A stretch of DNA of 64,000 bases from Deltaproteobacteria bacterium (GTDB lineage: Bacteria; Myxococcota_A; Polyangia; DRWM01; JAAZOP01): contig JACRCZ010000069.1 of assembly GCA_016218765.1 (NCBI GenBank), positions 1 through 64,000 of the forward strand, written 5' to 3'. The notes beneath the pieces are model-generated. The model made no database searches. It was not told where the DNA came from and saw only the letters and a program-made list of their open reading frames with translations. Position numbers and translations under genes: made by a program. Numbering within the stretch: position 1 is the stretch's first letter; each line of letters starts with the position of its first letter. Shown piece after piece: positions 42,156 to 51,153 of this stretch.

Positions 42156-43049
42156 GTGAGCGTGGGAGCGGCACGGTGGACCGGGTCGGACGACAGGTCG
42201 CCGTGGCGGGCATTCGTCGCGGCGTCGGTCGGGGTGCACGCCGGCGCCGTCGCGCTCGTCGCGTTGTTCGCGCTCCTGGCCGGCCCCCCGGACTGGAGCA
42301 CGTCGCGCGGCGGGCGTCCGCGCGCCGTGGATCTGGCCTACCTCGCCCTTGCCGAACCCTCTCCCCCCGCGACGTCCCGGCCGCCGGTGGCCGGCGAGCT
42401 TCCGGCGACGGCGGCGGGCGTTGCCGATCTCGAGTCGAACCTGCCGACGCCGTCGTTCGAGATCGTGCAGCCGGAGACCCCTGCGACCGCGGCGACGCCG
42501 ACCCGTCGGGCGGGGGGTCGGACGGCGGGCCCGGGAGCGAGGGCGCCTTCGGGGATGCCGGCGCGGACGCTGGTGGTGGTCAGTGCGTGGGACGGGGAGC
42601 TGGTCCAGGGGGGCGTGGTGGACGGAACGGTACGGCCCTCCGGTACGGCGGGCGACGGCATCTCGAGCGCGGAGCCTGGGCATCCGACGATGACGGTGGG
42701 GCCGGCCGAGAGTCCGATGACGGTTTCGTTCGAGACGGGGGATTCGCGTTTTTCCGGGTACTTCGGGGCGATCGCGCCGCTTCTGGAGCGGGAGCTGCGC
42801 GACGCGTTTCCGCGCGAGCGGGCGCTGCTGATGCAACAGGGCGAAATCGTTTTCGAATGGACGATCGGGGTGGACGGCACGATCGGCCCGCCCAAGGTGG
42901 TGCGCCCGTCGGGTGTCTCGCCGTTCGACCGGAACGTGCTCGACGGTTTCCGTCGCGCGGCGCGGCGATTCCCGGCGCCGCCCGCGACGATGCCGTTGCC
43001 CGTGCGCATACTGCACCAGCACCGCTACGACAACCCGATGTTCGACTAG
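42156..43049 (+). CDS. TonB-like energy-transducer protein (first of a pair)
   Basis: 297 residues from a GTG. A short basic N-terminus, one membrane anchor (about 22-45, VGVHAGAVALVALFALLAG), a Pro/Thr/Gly-rich periplasmic linker and a C-terminal TonB-type domain (GEIVFEWTIGVDGTIGPPKV, then SPFDRNVLDGFRRAARRFPAPP). TonB proteins couple the inner-membrane proton gradient to outer-membrane transport. No ribosome-binding site is seen; TATCAT ends only 7 bases before the GTG, so the message may be leaderless. No ExbB/ExbD genes are in the window. Confidence 0.72.
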   Translation: MSVGAARWTGSDDRSPWRAFVAASVGVHAGAVALVALFALLAGPPDWSTSRGGRPRAVDLAYLALAEPSPPATSRPPVAGELPATAAGVADLESNLPTPSFEIVQPETPATAATPTRRAGGRTAGPGARAPSGMPARTLVVVSAWDGELVQGGVVDGTVRPSGTAGDGISSAEPGHPTMTVGPAESPMTVSFETGDSRFSGYFGAIAPLLERELRDAFPRERALLMQQGEIVFEWTIGVDGTIGPPKVVRPSGVSPFDRNVLDGFRRAARRFPAPPATMPLPVRILHQHRYDNPMFD

Positions 43050-43056
43050 CGGCGGC

Positions 43057-43101
43057 GGGGGGCGGGAGGCGGAGGACGGAAGGCGCGAGGCGGAAGGACG
43101 A
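43057..43101. repeat. GGAGGCGGAAGG-type short repeat between the two TonB-like genes
   Basis: Imperfect 8- to 9-bp units (GGGAGGCGGA, GGACGGAAGGC, GCGAGGCGGAAGG). It also supplies the purine-rich ribosome-binding region of the second gene. Confidence 0.55.
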
Positions 43102-43103
43102 GG

Positions 43104-44240
43104 ATGGCGACGAAGGCGCCGGTGGACGGGGGGGGACGCGAGCGACGCTCCGCGCGCGGGGATCCCACCTTCCGGCGGCTGCTGGTCGCCGTCGGCGTCG
43201 CGGTGCTCCTGCATCCCGTGCTTCTGGTGCCCATCGGCTACCTGCTTCCCGACGCTCCCGGTGCGTCCGAGCCGGGGCGTTCGGTATCGATCGACTTCTA
43301 CGCCCGGAGCCTGCGCTCGCTGGCGCCGCTGTTCTACCATCCGGCGGAGCCGATCCCGGAGGGGCAGGTCGTCGATGCGCCCGAGGTGACGGGAGCATCG
43401 GGCGAGGCGTCGCCGGACGCGCGGTTCCTGTCGGAGCGGGCGCAGACGGTGGCGGAGGAGAGCCAGGCGCACATCCGGATTGCGGGGCCGCACCGTGTCG
43501 GCTCGACGATCTCCGGTCCGGGGAGTGCTCGCGCCGGCCGGCGTCTTCCGGGACAGGTCGGTGCGGTCGCGACGGGTGCGGGCGCGGGGCGGGATCCCGC
43601 ACCGAACGGTCCGGACATCGTGCGGGCCCCGCCCGGCGCGGCGGCTCCGGCGGGGGCGCCGGGGGCGCCTGCCGAGTCGGGCGGTGCGTCGCGGGCCGCG
43701 CGCGCGGCGCTGCCATCGGCGCGCAGTCCGTTGACCGCGGGCGCGGGGGTTTCCCCGCTCCCGCCGGGCGATCCGCTGGTGCCGGGATTCGAGGAGCTTT
43801 CCGCGGCGGTGGCCGGCAGCGGCATTGACCGCCTGGACGGCGTGGCGTCCGGCGATGAGACCGCGGTCTCGACGCGCCCCTTCGCCCACGCCGGTTTCTT
43901 CCGCCGGGTGAAGGACCGCGTGGCGCAGTACTGGGACGTCCGCGGGGCGTTCGCGTACAACGACCCGCTGGGCACGGTCTACGGCTACCGCGACCGCGAG
44001 ACGATCGTGCTGGTGACGCTCGACTGCTCCGGCAACCTGGACGGCTCGATCCTCCTCGAGGACTCCGGCGCGCGTTTCCTGGACGAGCTGGCGGTGGATT
44101 CGATTGCGCAGGCGGCGCCGTTCCACAATCCGCCGCAGGAGCTGTGCGACGCAGATCGCGACATCATCACCTTCACGTTCGGCTTCTACGTGGAGGCCGA
44201 CCAGGGTCCGTCGCTGCAGGTCCGTTACGGGCGGCAGTGA
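43104..44240 (+). CDS. TonB-like protein (second of a pair)
   Basis: 378 residues. One N-terminal membrane anchor (LLVAVGVAVLLHPVLLVPIGYLL, about 26-48), a long Ala/Gly/Pro-rich linker, and a C-terminal domain (PFAHAGFFRRVKDRVAQYWD, then TIVLVTLDCSGNLDGSILLEDSG) that resembles the TonB C-terminal fold, with a single Cys pair (LDCSG, ELCDADRD). It follows its partner by 54 bases. The two differ enough to serve different receptors or to work together; which is unknown. Confidence 0.68.
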   Translation: MATKAPVDGGGRERRSARGDPTFRRLLVAVGVAVLLHPVLLVPIGYLLPDAPGASEPGRSVSIDFYARSLRSLAPLFYHPAEPIPEGQVVDAPEVTGASGEASPDARFLSERAQTVAEESQAHIRIAGPHRVGSTISGPGSARAGRRLPGQVGAVATGAGAGRDPAPNGPDIVRAPPGAAAPAGAPGAPAESGGASRAARAALPSARSPLTAGAGVSPLPPGDPLVPGFEELSAAVAGSGIDRLDGVASGDETAVSTRPFAHAGFFRRVKDRVAQYWDVRGAFAYNDPLGTVYGYRDRETIVLVTLDCSGNLDGSILLEDSGARFLDELAVDSIAQAAPFHNPPQELCDADRDIITFTFGFYVEADQGPSLQVRYGRQ

Positions 44241-44288
44241 AGGCCGCGAGCTGCGATCGCAGTCGCGAGCTTCTCCGAGGGGATTTCA

Positions 44289-44325
44289 CGCAAAGGGCGC
44301 AAAGGGACGCAAAGGGCGCAAAGAG
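44289..44325. repeat. CGCAAAGGG tandem repeat (9-10-bp, 4 units)
   Basis: CGCAAAGGG, CGCAAAGGGA, CGCAAAGGG, CGCAAAGAG in the 129-bp gap before the transglycosylase gene. No other element is evident in that gap. Confidence 0.85.
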
Positions 44326-44369
44326 CTTCTTTCTGGACTCGGGCGCTTGCAGCCGCGATCATCGGCGAC

Positions 44370-46643
44370 GTGTCGAGGCTCCTCGTCGCTTCCGTCGCGC
44401 TGGTCCTTTCCGGGCCTCGCTGCCCGTCGAGCGGAGACGAGCCGGGTGGGCGTGTGGCGGAGGGGGATGCGACTTCCGGGGAGCCTGCCGACGCGGAGTG
44501 GAGCGACGGGGGCGCGGCGGGTGGAATTGCCGAAGCGGGGTGGGGTGACGGCGCGGCGGATGGCATTGCCGACGCGGCGGCATCGGCGGAGGGGACGACG
44601 GAGACGGCGGCCGCCGCGCCTACCCCGGTCGAGCGGCTCCGCGCGGCGGTGGACGCTTTCCACGCGGGGGCGTGGGCCCCGGCCGAGGCGGGGTTTCGCG
44701 CCCTGCGGGGCGTTTGGCCGGCCATCGACGACGTGCTGCGGTACTGGGCGATGGAGGCGGCCTGGCGCGGCGGGCGGCTCGACGCGGCGGAGCCGGACGC
44801 CGAGGCATTGGCGGCGAGGGACGGGCCGCACCTGCGCGACGCCGTGCTGCGCCTGGGCGACATCGCCTACGAGGAGCAGCGCTGGGCCGACGCGGCGGGG
44901 CGTTACGAGTCGCTGGGCGAGGACTTGCCGCGGGGCGTCGATGACGCGGTGGTGCGGTTCCGCATCGCACGTTGCCGGGAGGAGACCGGGGGCGAGCGGG
45001 AGGCTCGGCGCGAGTACGAGGACCTGGTGCGGCACGAGCCCGATTCGCCTGCGGCGGCGGAGGCCGAGGCCCGCCTGCGCGCCCTCGACGCCGCGTTCGC
45101 CGTCCCACCGGCGTGGCGCCTGGAGCGGGCACGGATCCTCGTGCGTCGCCGGGACTGGGCCGAGGCCATCGCGGAGCTGGACCTCATTCCGGCCGGCACG
45201 ACGAGCCCTTCGCCGGAGGACGTGGCGTGGGAGCGCGCCAACGCGATCTACAAGCACCGGCGGCGCTACGAGGAGGCGGCGCGGGCGTTCGCCGTGGTGG
45301 TCGAGATGGGCGGGCGGCACGCGGTGGAGGCCGAGTTCCTCCATGCCCGGTCGCTCGCGCGCGCGAACCTGGACGACGAGGCGATCGCCGCGTACCGCGC
45401 GTTCGCGGAGAAGCACCCGCGGGACGCGCACGCCACCGACGCGAAGTACCTGCCCGCGACGCTGGAGCTGTACCACGGACGGTTCGAGGCCGCGATCGAG
45501 GCGTTGGAGGCGCTGGTCGGTCGCAACCGGTCCGGTCCCGGCCGGCCCCAGACCCGCTGGTCGCTCGGCCTGGCCTATCTGCTTGCCGCCCGTCCCGCCG
45601 ACGCGCTCGAGCTCGTGGACGGCACGCGCGGCGACGACGACGACGCCTACGGCGAGGCGCGCGCGACCTACTGGGGCGCCGTGGCGCGGCTCGACCTGGG
45701 GCGCACGGACGAGGCGACGGGGATGCTGCGGCAGCTCATCGCCGACTCGCCGCTCCACTGGTACGCCCTGCTCGCCCGCCACCGGCTCGCCGGGCTCGGC
45801 GTCGAGGTGCCGCCGCCGTATCCCGAGCGCACGATCGGGCGCAGCGACATGCGCGAGCGGTGCGACGGGCTGCCGCTGGAGGTGCGGGCGCTGCGCGAGG
45901 CGGGGCTGCTCGACGACGCGCGGGCGCTCGCTCTTCCCGCCCTGCGTCCCCTGATTGCGCCGGCCGAGGGGGACGAACTGCACGACGTGGTGGGGCGGCT
46001 GTTGTGCGTCGAGGCCGTGTATCTGGCCCACGACCACGTGCGTTCGGCGGTCCACACGGACGACTGGGGCCTGCGGCTGGACCCGGCGGCGCTTCCGTTC
46101 TGGGAGGCGGCCTATCCGAAGGCGTGGCGGGAGCGGGTGGAGGCGGCTGCGGGGCGCGAATCGAGCTCGCCGTACGTCATCTGGGCGATCATGCGGCAGG
46201 AAAGCTCGTTCGATCCCGGCGTCGTGTCGCAGGCGGACGCGATCGGCCTGTTGCAGATGATCCCGCCGACGACGACGCGGATGCTGGAGGCGCGCGGGGA
46301 GACGTACGACGACGCCGTGCTCTACGATCCGGCGCGCAACATCGACCTCGGGGTGGAGTACATCGCGCGGATCGGGGAGAAGTTCCACGGGCAGCTTCCC
46401 TTGCAGGCGGCCGGGTTCAACGGCGGGCCGCACAACGTCGCACGGTGGCTGGACGACCTGGCCGAGACGCGGCTGGACTACTTCGTGGAGCGCATCCCGT
46501 TCGAGCAGACGCGCAACTACGTCCGGCGGGTGCTCACGTCCTACGCGCGGTACCTGTACCTCTACGAGACCGACGACAACGTGTGGCCCGTCGAGCTGCC
46601 GATGGAGCTGCAACGCGACTACCTCGCCGAGCCGAGCTACTAG
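44370..46643 (+). CDS. lytic transglycosylase (Slt70-like) with TPR-rich N-terminal region
   Basis: 757 residues from a GTG. A short hydrophobic leader (MSRLLVASVALVLSG, then a possible lipidation Cys) is followed by an acidic spacer and about 500 residues of TPR-like helical hairpins, including tetratricopeptide-style pairs. The C-terminal GH23 domain (about 590-735) has the catalytic Glu in IMRQESSFDP, AIGLLQMIPPT, GVEYIARI and AAGFNGGPHNVARW. It cleaves peptidoglycan glycan strands with formation of 1,6-anhydro ends. The gene ends in a 4-base overlap (CTAG) with the convergent lipoprotein gene. Confidence 0.88.
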   Translation: MSRLLVASVALVLSGPRCPSSGDEPGGRVAEGDATSGEPADAEWSDGGAAGGIAEAGWGDGAADGIADAAASAEGTTETAAAAPTPVERLRAAVDAFHAGAWAPAEAGFRALRGVWPAIDDVLRYWAMEAAWRGGRLDAAEPDAEALAARDGPHLRDAVLRLGDIAYEEQRWADAAGRYESLGEDLPRGVDDAVVRFRIARCREETGGEREARREYEDLVRHEPDSPAAAEAEARLRALDAAFAVPPAWRLERARILVRRRDWAEAIAELDLIPAGTTSPSPEDVAWERANAIYKHRRRYEEAARAFAVVVEMGGRHAVEAEFLHARSLARANLDDEAIAAYRAFAEKHPRDAHATDAKYLPATLELYHGRFEAAIEALEALVGRNRSGPGRPQTRWSLGLAYLLAARPADALELVDGTRGDDDDAYGEARATYWGAVARLDLGRTDEATGMLRQLIADSPLHWYALLARHRLAGLGVEVPPPYPERTIGRSDMRERCDGLPLEVRALREAGLLDDARALALPALRPLIAPAEGDELHDVVGRLLCVEAVYLAHDHVRSAVHTDDWGLRLDPAALPFWEAAYPKAWRERVEAAAGRESSSPYVIWAIMRQESSFDPGVVSQADAIGLLQMIPPTTTRMLEARGETYDDAVLYDPARNIDLGVEYIARIGEKFHGQLPLQAAGFNGGPHNVARWLDDLAETRLDYFVERIPFEQTRNYVRRVLTSYARYLYLYETDDNVWPVELPMELQRDYLAEPSY

Positions 46644-47686
46644 AGGCAGGCGCCGAGGCGGCCGGTGGGGTCGTGGATGTCGTTGCAGGTGTAGGCGGGG
46701 GCGGGGCAGTCGAGGCCGATGCGGGAGGTTTCGCAGATGTAGAGGCACTGGCTTTCGCCGGAGCCGAGGGTGAAGCACTGGTAGCGGGCGGCGCAGTCGG
46801 AGGAGCCGCCGGCGGAGCAGTCCGAGCCCTGGGTGCCGGAGCCGACTCCCGAGCAGTCGGTGTAGGCCTCGTAGACGCCGCCGCCGGTGGCGTCGACGAA
46901 GCTGGGGCGGCAGGCATGGGAGGTGTCGCAGCCGCTGCCCAGGAGCACGTCGCAGTGGAGCGTGCAGGCCTTGATGCCGTCCACGACGGTGCCGGAGATG
47001 TTCATCTGGATGAGGCAGCCGGCGCTGGGGCCGAGGGATGCGCAGTCGGCGTCGTCGCGGCAGAGCCTGCGGCAGCGGCTGCCCGAGCCGTCGTTGAGGC
47101 ACATCATGCCGGCACCGCAGCTATCGGTGAGCGAGAAGCCGGCGCAGGCCTGGTTGAGTGCGCGGGCGCCGTTCCGGTCGCAGACGGGGTCGGGTCGGAC
47201 GCCGACCAGCTCCGAGAAGGCGCACTTCAGATCCGGGCCGCACAACTCCTGCTCGACCAGGTCGTCGACCGTGCACGGGTCGCCGACCTCGGGCGCGGGC
47301 GTCTCGTCCGCGGCGTCCTCCGCCGCGGTCTCGTCGCGGGCGCCGTCGTCGGCCGGGGCGTCCTCGACGGCGGCGTCGTCGCCCGCGTCGGTTTCGCCGC
47401 CGCCGTCGGGCGGGGTTCCGGCGCACTGGCAGGTGGTGCCGACGCAGGCGCCGCCTCCGGCGTAGCCGGCGGTGCGGCAGGACGCATCGCACGCCGCGGT
47501 CTCGCAGGGGCCCGCGTCGGCGTCGCCGCCGCCGTCGGGCCGGGAGCAGATGCAGCGGTTGTCGACGCACGAGCCGATTGCGGGCGCGCACGACGCGCGG
47601 CACGGGACCGTCGAGCATTCGGTCGTCTCCTCGGCCTGCGCGCAGCCGCCGAGGAGTCCCAGGACCAGCAGTGGAGCGAGCCTCAT
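46640..47686 (-). CDS. Cys-rich lipoprotein with acidic linker (paralogue of 35962-36957)
   Basis: 348 residues. MRLAPLLVLGLLGGC is a strong lipoprotein signal behind AGGGGG. Cys-rich units at 24-100 (CSTVPCRASCAPAIGSC, CETAACDASCRTAGYAG) match those of the protein at 35962-36957. Then comes an Asp/Glu/Ala-rich linker and a 200-residue Cys-rich region with repeated C-x(2-8)-C spacing (CGAGMMCLNDGSGSRCRRLC, CDVLLGSGCDTSHAC) like the domains of the MopE-protease at 16336-18408. Probably surface displayed; function unknown. Confidence 0.75.
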   Translation of the reverse strand: MRLAPLLVLGLLGGCAQAEETTECSTVPCRASCAPAIGSCVDNRCICSRPDGGGDADAGPCETAACDASCRTAGYAGGGACVGTTCQCAGTPPDGGGETDAGDDAAVEDAPADDGARDETAAEDAADETPAPEVGDPCTVDDLVEQELCGPDLKCAFSELVGVRPDPVCDRNGARALNQACAGFSLTDSCGAGMMCLNDGSGSRCRRLCRDDADCASLGPSAGCLIQMNISGTVVDGIKACTLHCDVLLGSGCDTSHACRPSFVDATGGGVYEAYTDCSGVGSGTQGSDCSAGGSSDCAARYQCFTLGSGESQCLYICETSRIGLDCPAPAYTCNDIHDPTGRLGACL

Positions 47687-47729
47687 GGTTCGAGCCCCCT
47701 TTCCCTCCCGACGGCGGAGCATAGCGCGA

Positions 47730-47960
47730 TCAGGGACGGTCGTCGCGCCAGGCGGCGGCATCGACCGAACCCGCGGGGTGGCACGGGTCGCAGACGGAGG
47801 TCGTCTCGAGCGGTTCGCCGTCCCGCAGCGGACCATGCACGCCTCCGTCGGGGTGGCAGGTCGTGCACGGGAGGTCGAGCCCGCCGGCGCCGCCCAGGTG
47901 CCGCAGGTGTGCGCCGTGCGGTGCGGCGACGATCGAATCGATGTGCAGCGGTCCGCGCAC
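47730..47960 (-). CDS. diheme cytochrome c-type domain, short or truncated
   Basis: 76 residues from a GTG. Two heme-attachment motifs (CTTCHP and CDPCHP) plus several extra His (HIDS, HGAHLRHLGG, GVHGPL) suit a bis-His diheme unit of the multiheme type found in CxxCH lipoproteins. There is no signal peptide at this start and the sequence upstream in frame is Arg-rich and unconvincing, so it may be the remnant of a larger exported cytochrome, or frameshifted. It lies between an Ig-like lipoprotein and a Cys-rich lipoprotein, in the same orientation. Confidence 0.5.
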   Translation of the reverse strand: MRGPLHIDSIVAAPHGAHLRHLGGAGGLDLPCTTCHPDGGVHGPLRDGEPLETTSVCDPCHPAGSVDAAAWRDDRP

Positions 47961-48050
47961 GGGCCGCCGCGTCCGGCGGCGTGCCGGCGGTCGCCGACCC
48001 TGCCGGGGTTTCGCGCGTCCATGTCGGGGAAGACCGCCAGGCGAGGCGCG

Positions 48051-49133
48051 CTACGGCGCGGGCGCCTCGTCGATCAGCACGTAGTGCATCTCGATCGGCA
48101 GGGTTTCCTCGACGTGCTCGGCCGGCTCGAGGGGCGAGGCGTGGCCGAAGAACATGCCGAAGGTCAGCGGATCGTCGTTGGAGGGGAAGGTCGAGCTGGC
48201 CCGGTCCTCGACGGGGAAGAGCGTGATGATCGACGAGGGCAGCTCGTCGCGCCCCAGCTCGAGCACGATCTCGCCGCTGCGCGACTCGGCGGAGACGAAC
48301 GAGATGCCGCGGTGGGGGCAGAGGCCCTCGCCGATCGTGTACTCCACGAGCCAGTCCGCCGTCGGGTCCCAGGTGATCCACGAGATGAGCCGCTTGACGC
48401 CGGCGTGGGTCGGCACCATGCCGCGCGTGTGGTATTCGACGGTCGCGTAGTCGGCCGGGACGAACAGGCGTGCCGCGGGGTCGTACTCGACCTCGTAGGC
48501 GTCGCCGTGGTTGACGACGATCACGGGGAAGTGGAGCAGCGAGCCGGAGTGGCCCGCGGCGTCGACCACCTCGACGTCCAGCCAGTGCACGCGCTCCTCG
48601 GCGGTGGTCGCGTCCCACGGGAAGGCGCCCGAGGCGTCGAGCGGCCCGTCGTAGATCGTGCCGAACTGGTCGGCGACGCGCGCGGTCGCCGGGTGGGCTT
48701 CGACCAGGTCGAGGGGGACGGTGGCGTCGCCGCGGACGAGGCCGAAGCGGTCGAGGCCGAGGGCGACGGCGGGGGCGGTGTTGTCGACGTCAACGGCGAG
48801 CGGCGCGCTGGTCATCGTGAGCTCGCCGGCGTCGAGGGCGCGGGCGGTGAGGGTCACGGCGCCGTCGGCCGAGGAGGCGGAGTCCCATTCCAGGGTGACC
48901 GCCTCGGCAGCCTCGTCGAGGATGTCGGTGGAGGCGACGACGGTGTCGCCGGCCAGGAGCTCGACCCGTGCGACCGGTCCGGTGTAGCCGATTTCGACGG
49001 CCTGGAGGTCGTGGACCAGGGTCCCGTCGGCGGGCGAGAGGATGGCGCAGGTGATTTCCTCGGGGGTCGTGGAGCCTTCATCGCAGGCTCCTGCGAGGAG
49101 AATTGTTGCCAGGAGACCGATCGAGCGTGCCAT
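48051..49133 (-). CDS. lipoprotein with Ig-like domains
   Basis: 360 residues. MARSIGLLATILLAGAC is a clear lipoprotein signal behind AGGAGG. Residues 28-115 and 116-205 are two bacterial Ig-like beta-sandwiches (ILSPADGTLVHDLQAVEIGY, then VDNTAPAVALGLDRFGLV). The C-terminal part (about 210-360) is another beta-rich domain with an amphipathic heme-proximal-like CPHRG. The cytochrome domain lies 90 bases downstream, so a role in an exported electron-transfer assembly is possible but unproven. It has its own predicted promoter. Confidence 0.75.
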   Translation of the reverse strand: MARSIGLLATILLAGACDEGSTTPEEITCAILSPADGTLVHDLQAVEIGYTGPVARVELLAGDTVVASTDILDEAAEAVTLEWDSASSADGAVTLTARALDAGELTMTSAPLAVDVDNTAPAVALGLDRFGLVRGDATVPLDLVEAHPATARVADQFGTIYDGPLDASGAFPWDATTAEERVHWLDVEVVDAAGHSGSLLHFPVIVVNHGDAYEVEYDPAARLFVPADYATVEYHTRGMVPTHAGVKRLISWITWDPTADWLVEYTIGEGLCPHRGISFVSAESRSGEIVLELGRDELPSSIITLFPVEDRASSTFPSNDDPLTFGMFFGHASPLEPAEHVEETLPIEMHYVLIDEAPAP

Positions 49134-49219
49134 GGTCCACCTCCTGTCCGACGGGTCGCGGAACGCCCTTGCGTCCGGACTCGCGGACTCCAGCCCCCCC
49201 CGGGGCTGCGAATGGGGGC

Positions 49220-49248
49220 GCTGTACGATGGATCCGGCGCGGCGTCAA
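49220..49248 (-). promoter_or_regulatory. predicted sigma-70-type promoter for the Ig-like lipoprotein gene
   Basis: On the minus strand TTGACG and TACAGC are separated by 17 bp, 86 bases before the ATG and just downstream of rpmA. Confidence 0.5.
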
Positions 49249-49279
49249 GCCCGCCGACTTTCGAGTGCCGGTCGGTGTA

Positions 49280-49525
49280 TCAGGCGGCGGGGACGATGGA
49301 GACGACGCGGCGGGCGCCGGCGACCTGGAAGCGGACCACGCCGGTCTTGAGGGCGAACAGCGTGTAGTCGCGCCCGGTGCCGACGTTGGCGCCGGCGTGG
49401 AAGTGCGATCCGACCTGGCGGACGATGATCGCGCCGGCGTGGACCGACTGGCCGGAGTGGATCTTGACTCCCCGGTGTTGGCCGGGGCTGTTGCGTCCGT
49501 TGACTCCCGCTCTGCTCTTGCCCAT
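49280..49525 (-). CDS. rpmA: 50S ribosomal protein L27
   Basis: 81 residues. [20 protein letters not shown] is followed by [21 protein letters not shown], the L27 core, and the basic N-terminus reaches the peptidyl-transferase centre. It begins 19 bases after rplU stops, the standard L21-L27 pair. The usual obgE neighbour is not found downstream in this window; instead a lipoprotein gene with its own promoter follows. Confidence 0.95.
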   Translation of the reverse strand: MGKSRAGVNGRNSPGQHRGVKIHSGQSVHAGAIIVRQVGSHFHAGANVGTGRDYTLFALKTGVVRFQVAGARRVVSIVPAA

Positions 49526-49544
49526 GGAAATCCCTCGCCGCGCG

Positions 49545-49865
49545 CTAGGCGCTCTTGTGGATGGCGGTGACCTTGAGCTCGGTGTACGCCTGCCGGTGGC
49601 CGATCTTCCGGCGGTACCACTTGCGCTTCTTGAGTTTGAAGGTCGTGATCTTGGGTCCGCGGCCCTGGGCGACGATCTCGCCCTCCACGGCCGCGCCGGG
49701 GACGAGCGGCCGGCCGACGATCGGCGCGTCCGCGGTCCCGCCCAGGAGGAGCACGCGGTCGAGGGTGACCTTTGCCCCGACGTCGCCGGGGAGCTTTTCG
49801 ACCTGCACGCGGTCGCCCGTCTTCACGCGGTACTGTTTCCCGCCCGTCTCGATGATCGCATACAT
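49545..49865 (-). CDS. rplU: 50S ribosomal protein L21
   Basis: 106 residues. [18 protein letters not shown] and the C-terminal [20 protein letters not shown] are the L21 signatures (23S rRNA binding). The ATG at 49865 has GAGGTG six bases upstream; an in-frame ATG three codons earlier (49874) lacks a properly spaced site. First gene of the L21-L27 operon with a predicted promoter at 49926-49953. Confidence 0.96.
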   Translation of the reverse strand: MYAIIETGGKQYRVKTGDRVQVEKLPGDVGAKVTLDRVLLLGGTADAPIVGRPLVPGAAVEGEIVAQGRGPKITTFKLKKRKWYRRKIGHRQAYTELKVTAIHKSA

Positions 49866-49925
49866 CGCCAGCACCTCAGCCCGTGCGCGGCGCTTCCGGG
49901 AGCCCCCACGCCGCGCGGGTTGGCG

Positions 49926-49953
49926 AGCATACTCATCGGCGGCCGCAAGGCAA
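49926..49953 (-). promoter_or_regulatory. predicted sigma-70-type promoter for rplU-rpmA
   Basis: On the minus strand TTGCCT and TATGCT are separated by 16 bp, 60 bases before the rplU ATG. Confidence 0.5.
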
Positions 49954-50028
49954 GTCCTTTTCTGGGGGCGGGTGCATCCCCCCGGATGGGGGCAATGGGC
50001 CCCTCTGCGGACCGGAACAGGGCTTTCG

Positions 50029-50060
50029 CGCAGGGGCGCAGGGGTGCAGAGGCGCAGGGT
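50029..50060. repeat. CGCAGGGG tandem repeat (8-bp, 4 units) downstream of mtnA
   Basis: CGCAGGGG, CGCAGGGG, TGCAGAGG, CGCAGGGT; same family as 2439-2462 and 13856-13887. The remaining gap 49954-50091 holds G-rich sequence without a gene. Confidence 0.85.
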
Positions 50061-50091
50061 GGGGCAAGTGGCCGGGTGGCTGGGGCGGCGG

Positions 50092-51153
50092 TCAGCGCTC
50101 GCCGCAGCGGCGGTCGAAGACGTACGGGGCGCGGAAGACGCCGTCCTCGGTCACGACGGCGGAGATCAGCTCGGCCGGCGTCACGTCGAACGCGGGATGG
50201 CGGGCCGGGACGCCGGGGGGCGTCATCCGTGTGCCGGCGACGACGTGGACCTCCTCCGCCGAGCGTTCCTCGATCGGGATGTCCTCGCCCCGCGCCGTGC
50301 AACGGTCGAGCGTCGACGACGGGGCGGCGACGTAGAACGGCACGTTGTGGCGCGCCGCCAGCACCGCGAGCGGGTAGGTCCCGACCTTGTTGGCGGTGTC
50401 GCCGTTGGCCGCGATGCGGTCCGCGCCCACGATCACCGCCTGGACCTCGCCCGTGCGCAGGATCGACCCGGCCATCGAGTCGCAGATCACGCTCACCGGG
50501 ATCCCGTCGCGCGCCAGCTCCCAGGCCGTCAGCCGCGCCCCTTGCAGGTAGGGCCGCGTCTCGTCCGCCAACACCCGCACGTCCTTGCCCGCCTCCACCG
50601 CCGCCCGGATGACCCCCAGCGCCGTGCCGTACCCGCCCGTGGCCAGCGCGCCGGCGTTGCAATGCGTGAGCACGGTGCACTCGTGCGGCAACAGCTCCGC
50701 GCCGTGGCGCCCAAGACGCTTGTTCATCGCGACGTCCTCCTCGTGGATCGCCGTCGCCTCGGCTTCCGCGCGCCTGCGGATGGTGGCGGCGTCGCGGCCC
50801 CCGCTCAGGGAGGAGACGACGACGCGCAGCATGCGGTCGATGGCCCAGGCGAGGTTGACGGCGGTGGGGCGGGTGGCGGCAAGCGTCCGGGCCGCGGCCT
50901 CGGCCGCCTCGCGCAGTTTTCCCGGCCCGCCCGGACCGCGGAGCGCGAGGGCCATGCCGTAGGCGGCGGTGATCCCGATCGCGGGCGCGCCGCGCACGGC
51001 CATGTCGCGGATCGTCCGGGCGACCTCCTCGGGCGAGGCGCAGGGGATCCACGTCTCGCGCCACGGCAGCTCGCGCTGGTCGAGGACCTCGAGCGCGTCG
51101 CCGGTCCAGCGGATGGGTGTCAGGTCGTTCATCGCGTGCGCGGCCTCAGCCAT
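50092..51153 (-). CDS. mtnA: S-methyl-5-thioribose-1-phosphate isomerase
   Basis: 353 residues, typical for MtnA of the eIF2B-alpha-like family. [20 protein letters not shown], the catalytic Cys in [19 protein letters not shown] and the catalytic Asp in [20 protein letters not shown] are all present. It isomerises methylthioribose-1-phosphate to methylthioribulose-1-phosphate in methionine salvage. GAGGAGG lies six bases before the ATG at 51153, and the gene overlaps the end of gatB by 8 bases. No other salvage genes are nearby. Confidence 0.93.
   Translation of the reverse strand: MAEAAHAMNDLTPIRWTGDALEVLDQRELPWRETWIPCASPEEVARTIRDMAVRGAPAIGITAAYGMALALRGPGGPGKLREAAEAAARTLAATRPTAVNLAWAIDRMLRVVVSSLSGGRDAATIRRRAEAEATAIHEEDVAMNKRLGRHGAELLPHECTVLTHCNAGALATGGYGTALGVIRAAVEAGKDVRVLADETRPYLQGARLTAWELARDGIPVSVICDSMAGSILRTGEVQAVIVGADRIAANGDTANKVGTYPLAVLAARHNVPFYVAAPSSTLDRCTARGEDIPIEERSAEEVHVVAGTRMTPPGVPARHPAFDVTPAELISAVVTEDGVFRAPYVFDRRCGER

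Noticed and set aside
42057-44126. Long open minus-strand frame continuing recG upstream to about 1550 codons
   Set aside because: It runs opposite to two well-supported TonB-like genes, its translation is Arg/Pro-rich without domains, and RecG homology ends near 41990.
47620-47705. tRNA gene suggested by GGTTCGAGCC
   Set aside because: No matching acceptor stem or anticodon arm can be drawn, and the bases lie at the start codon of a well-supported lipoprotein gene.
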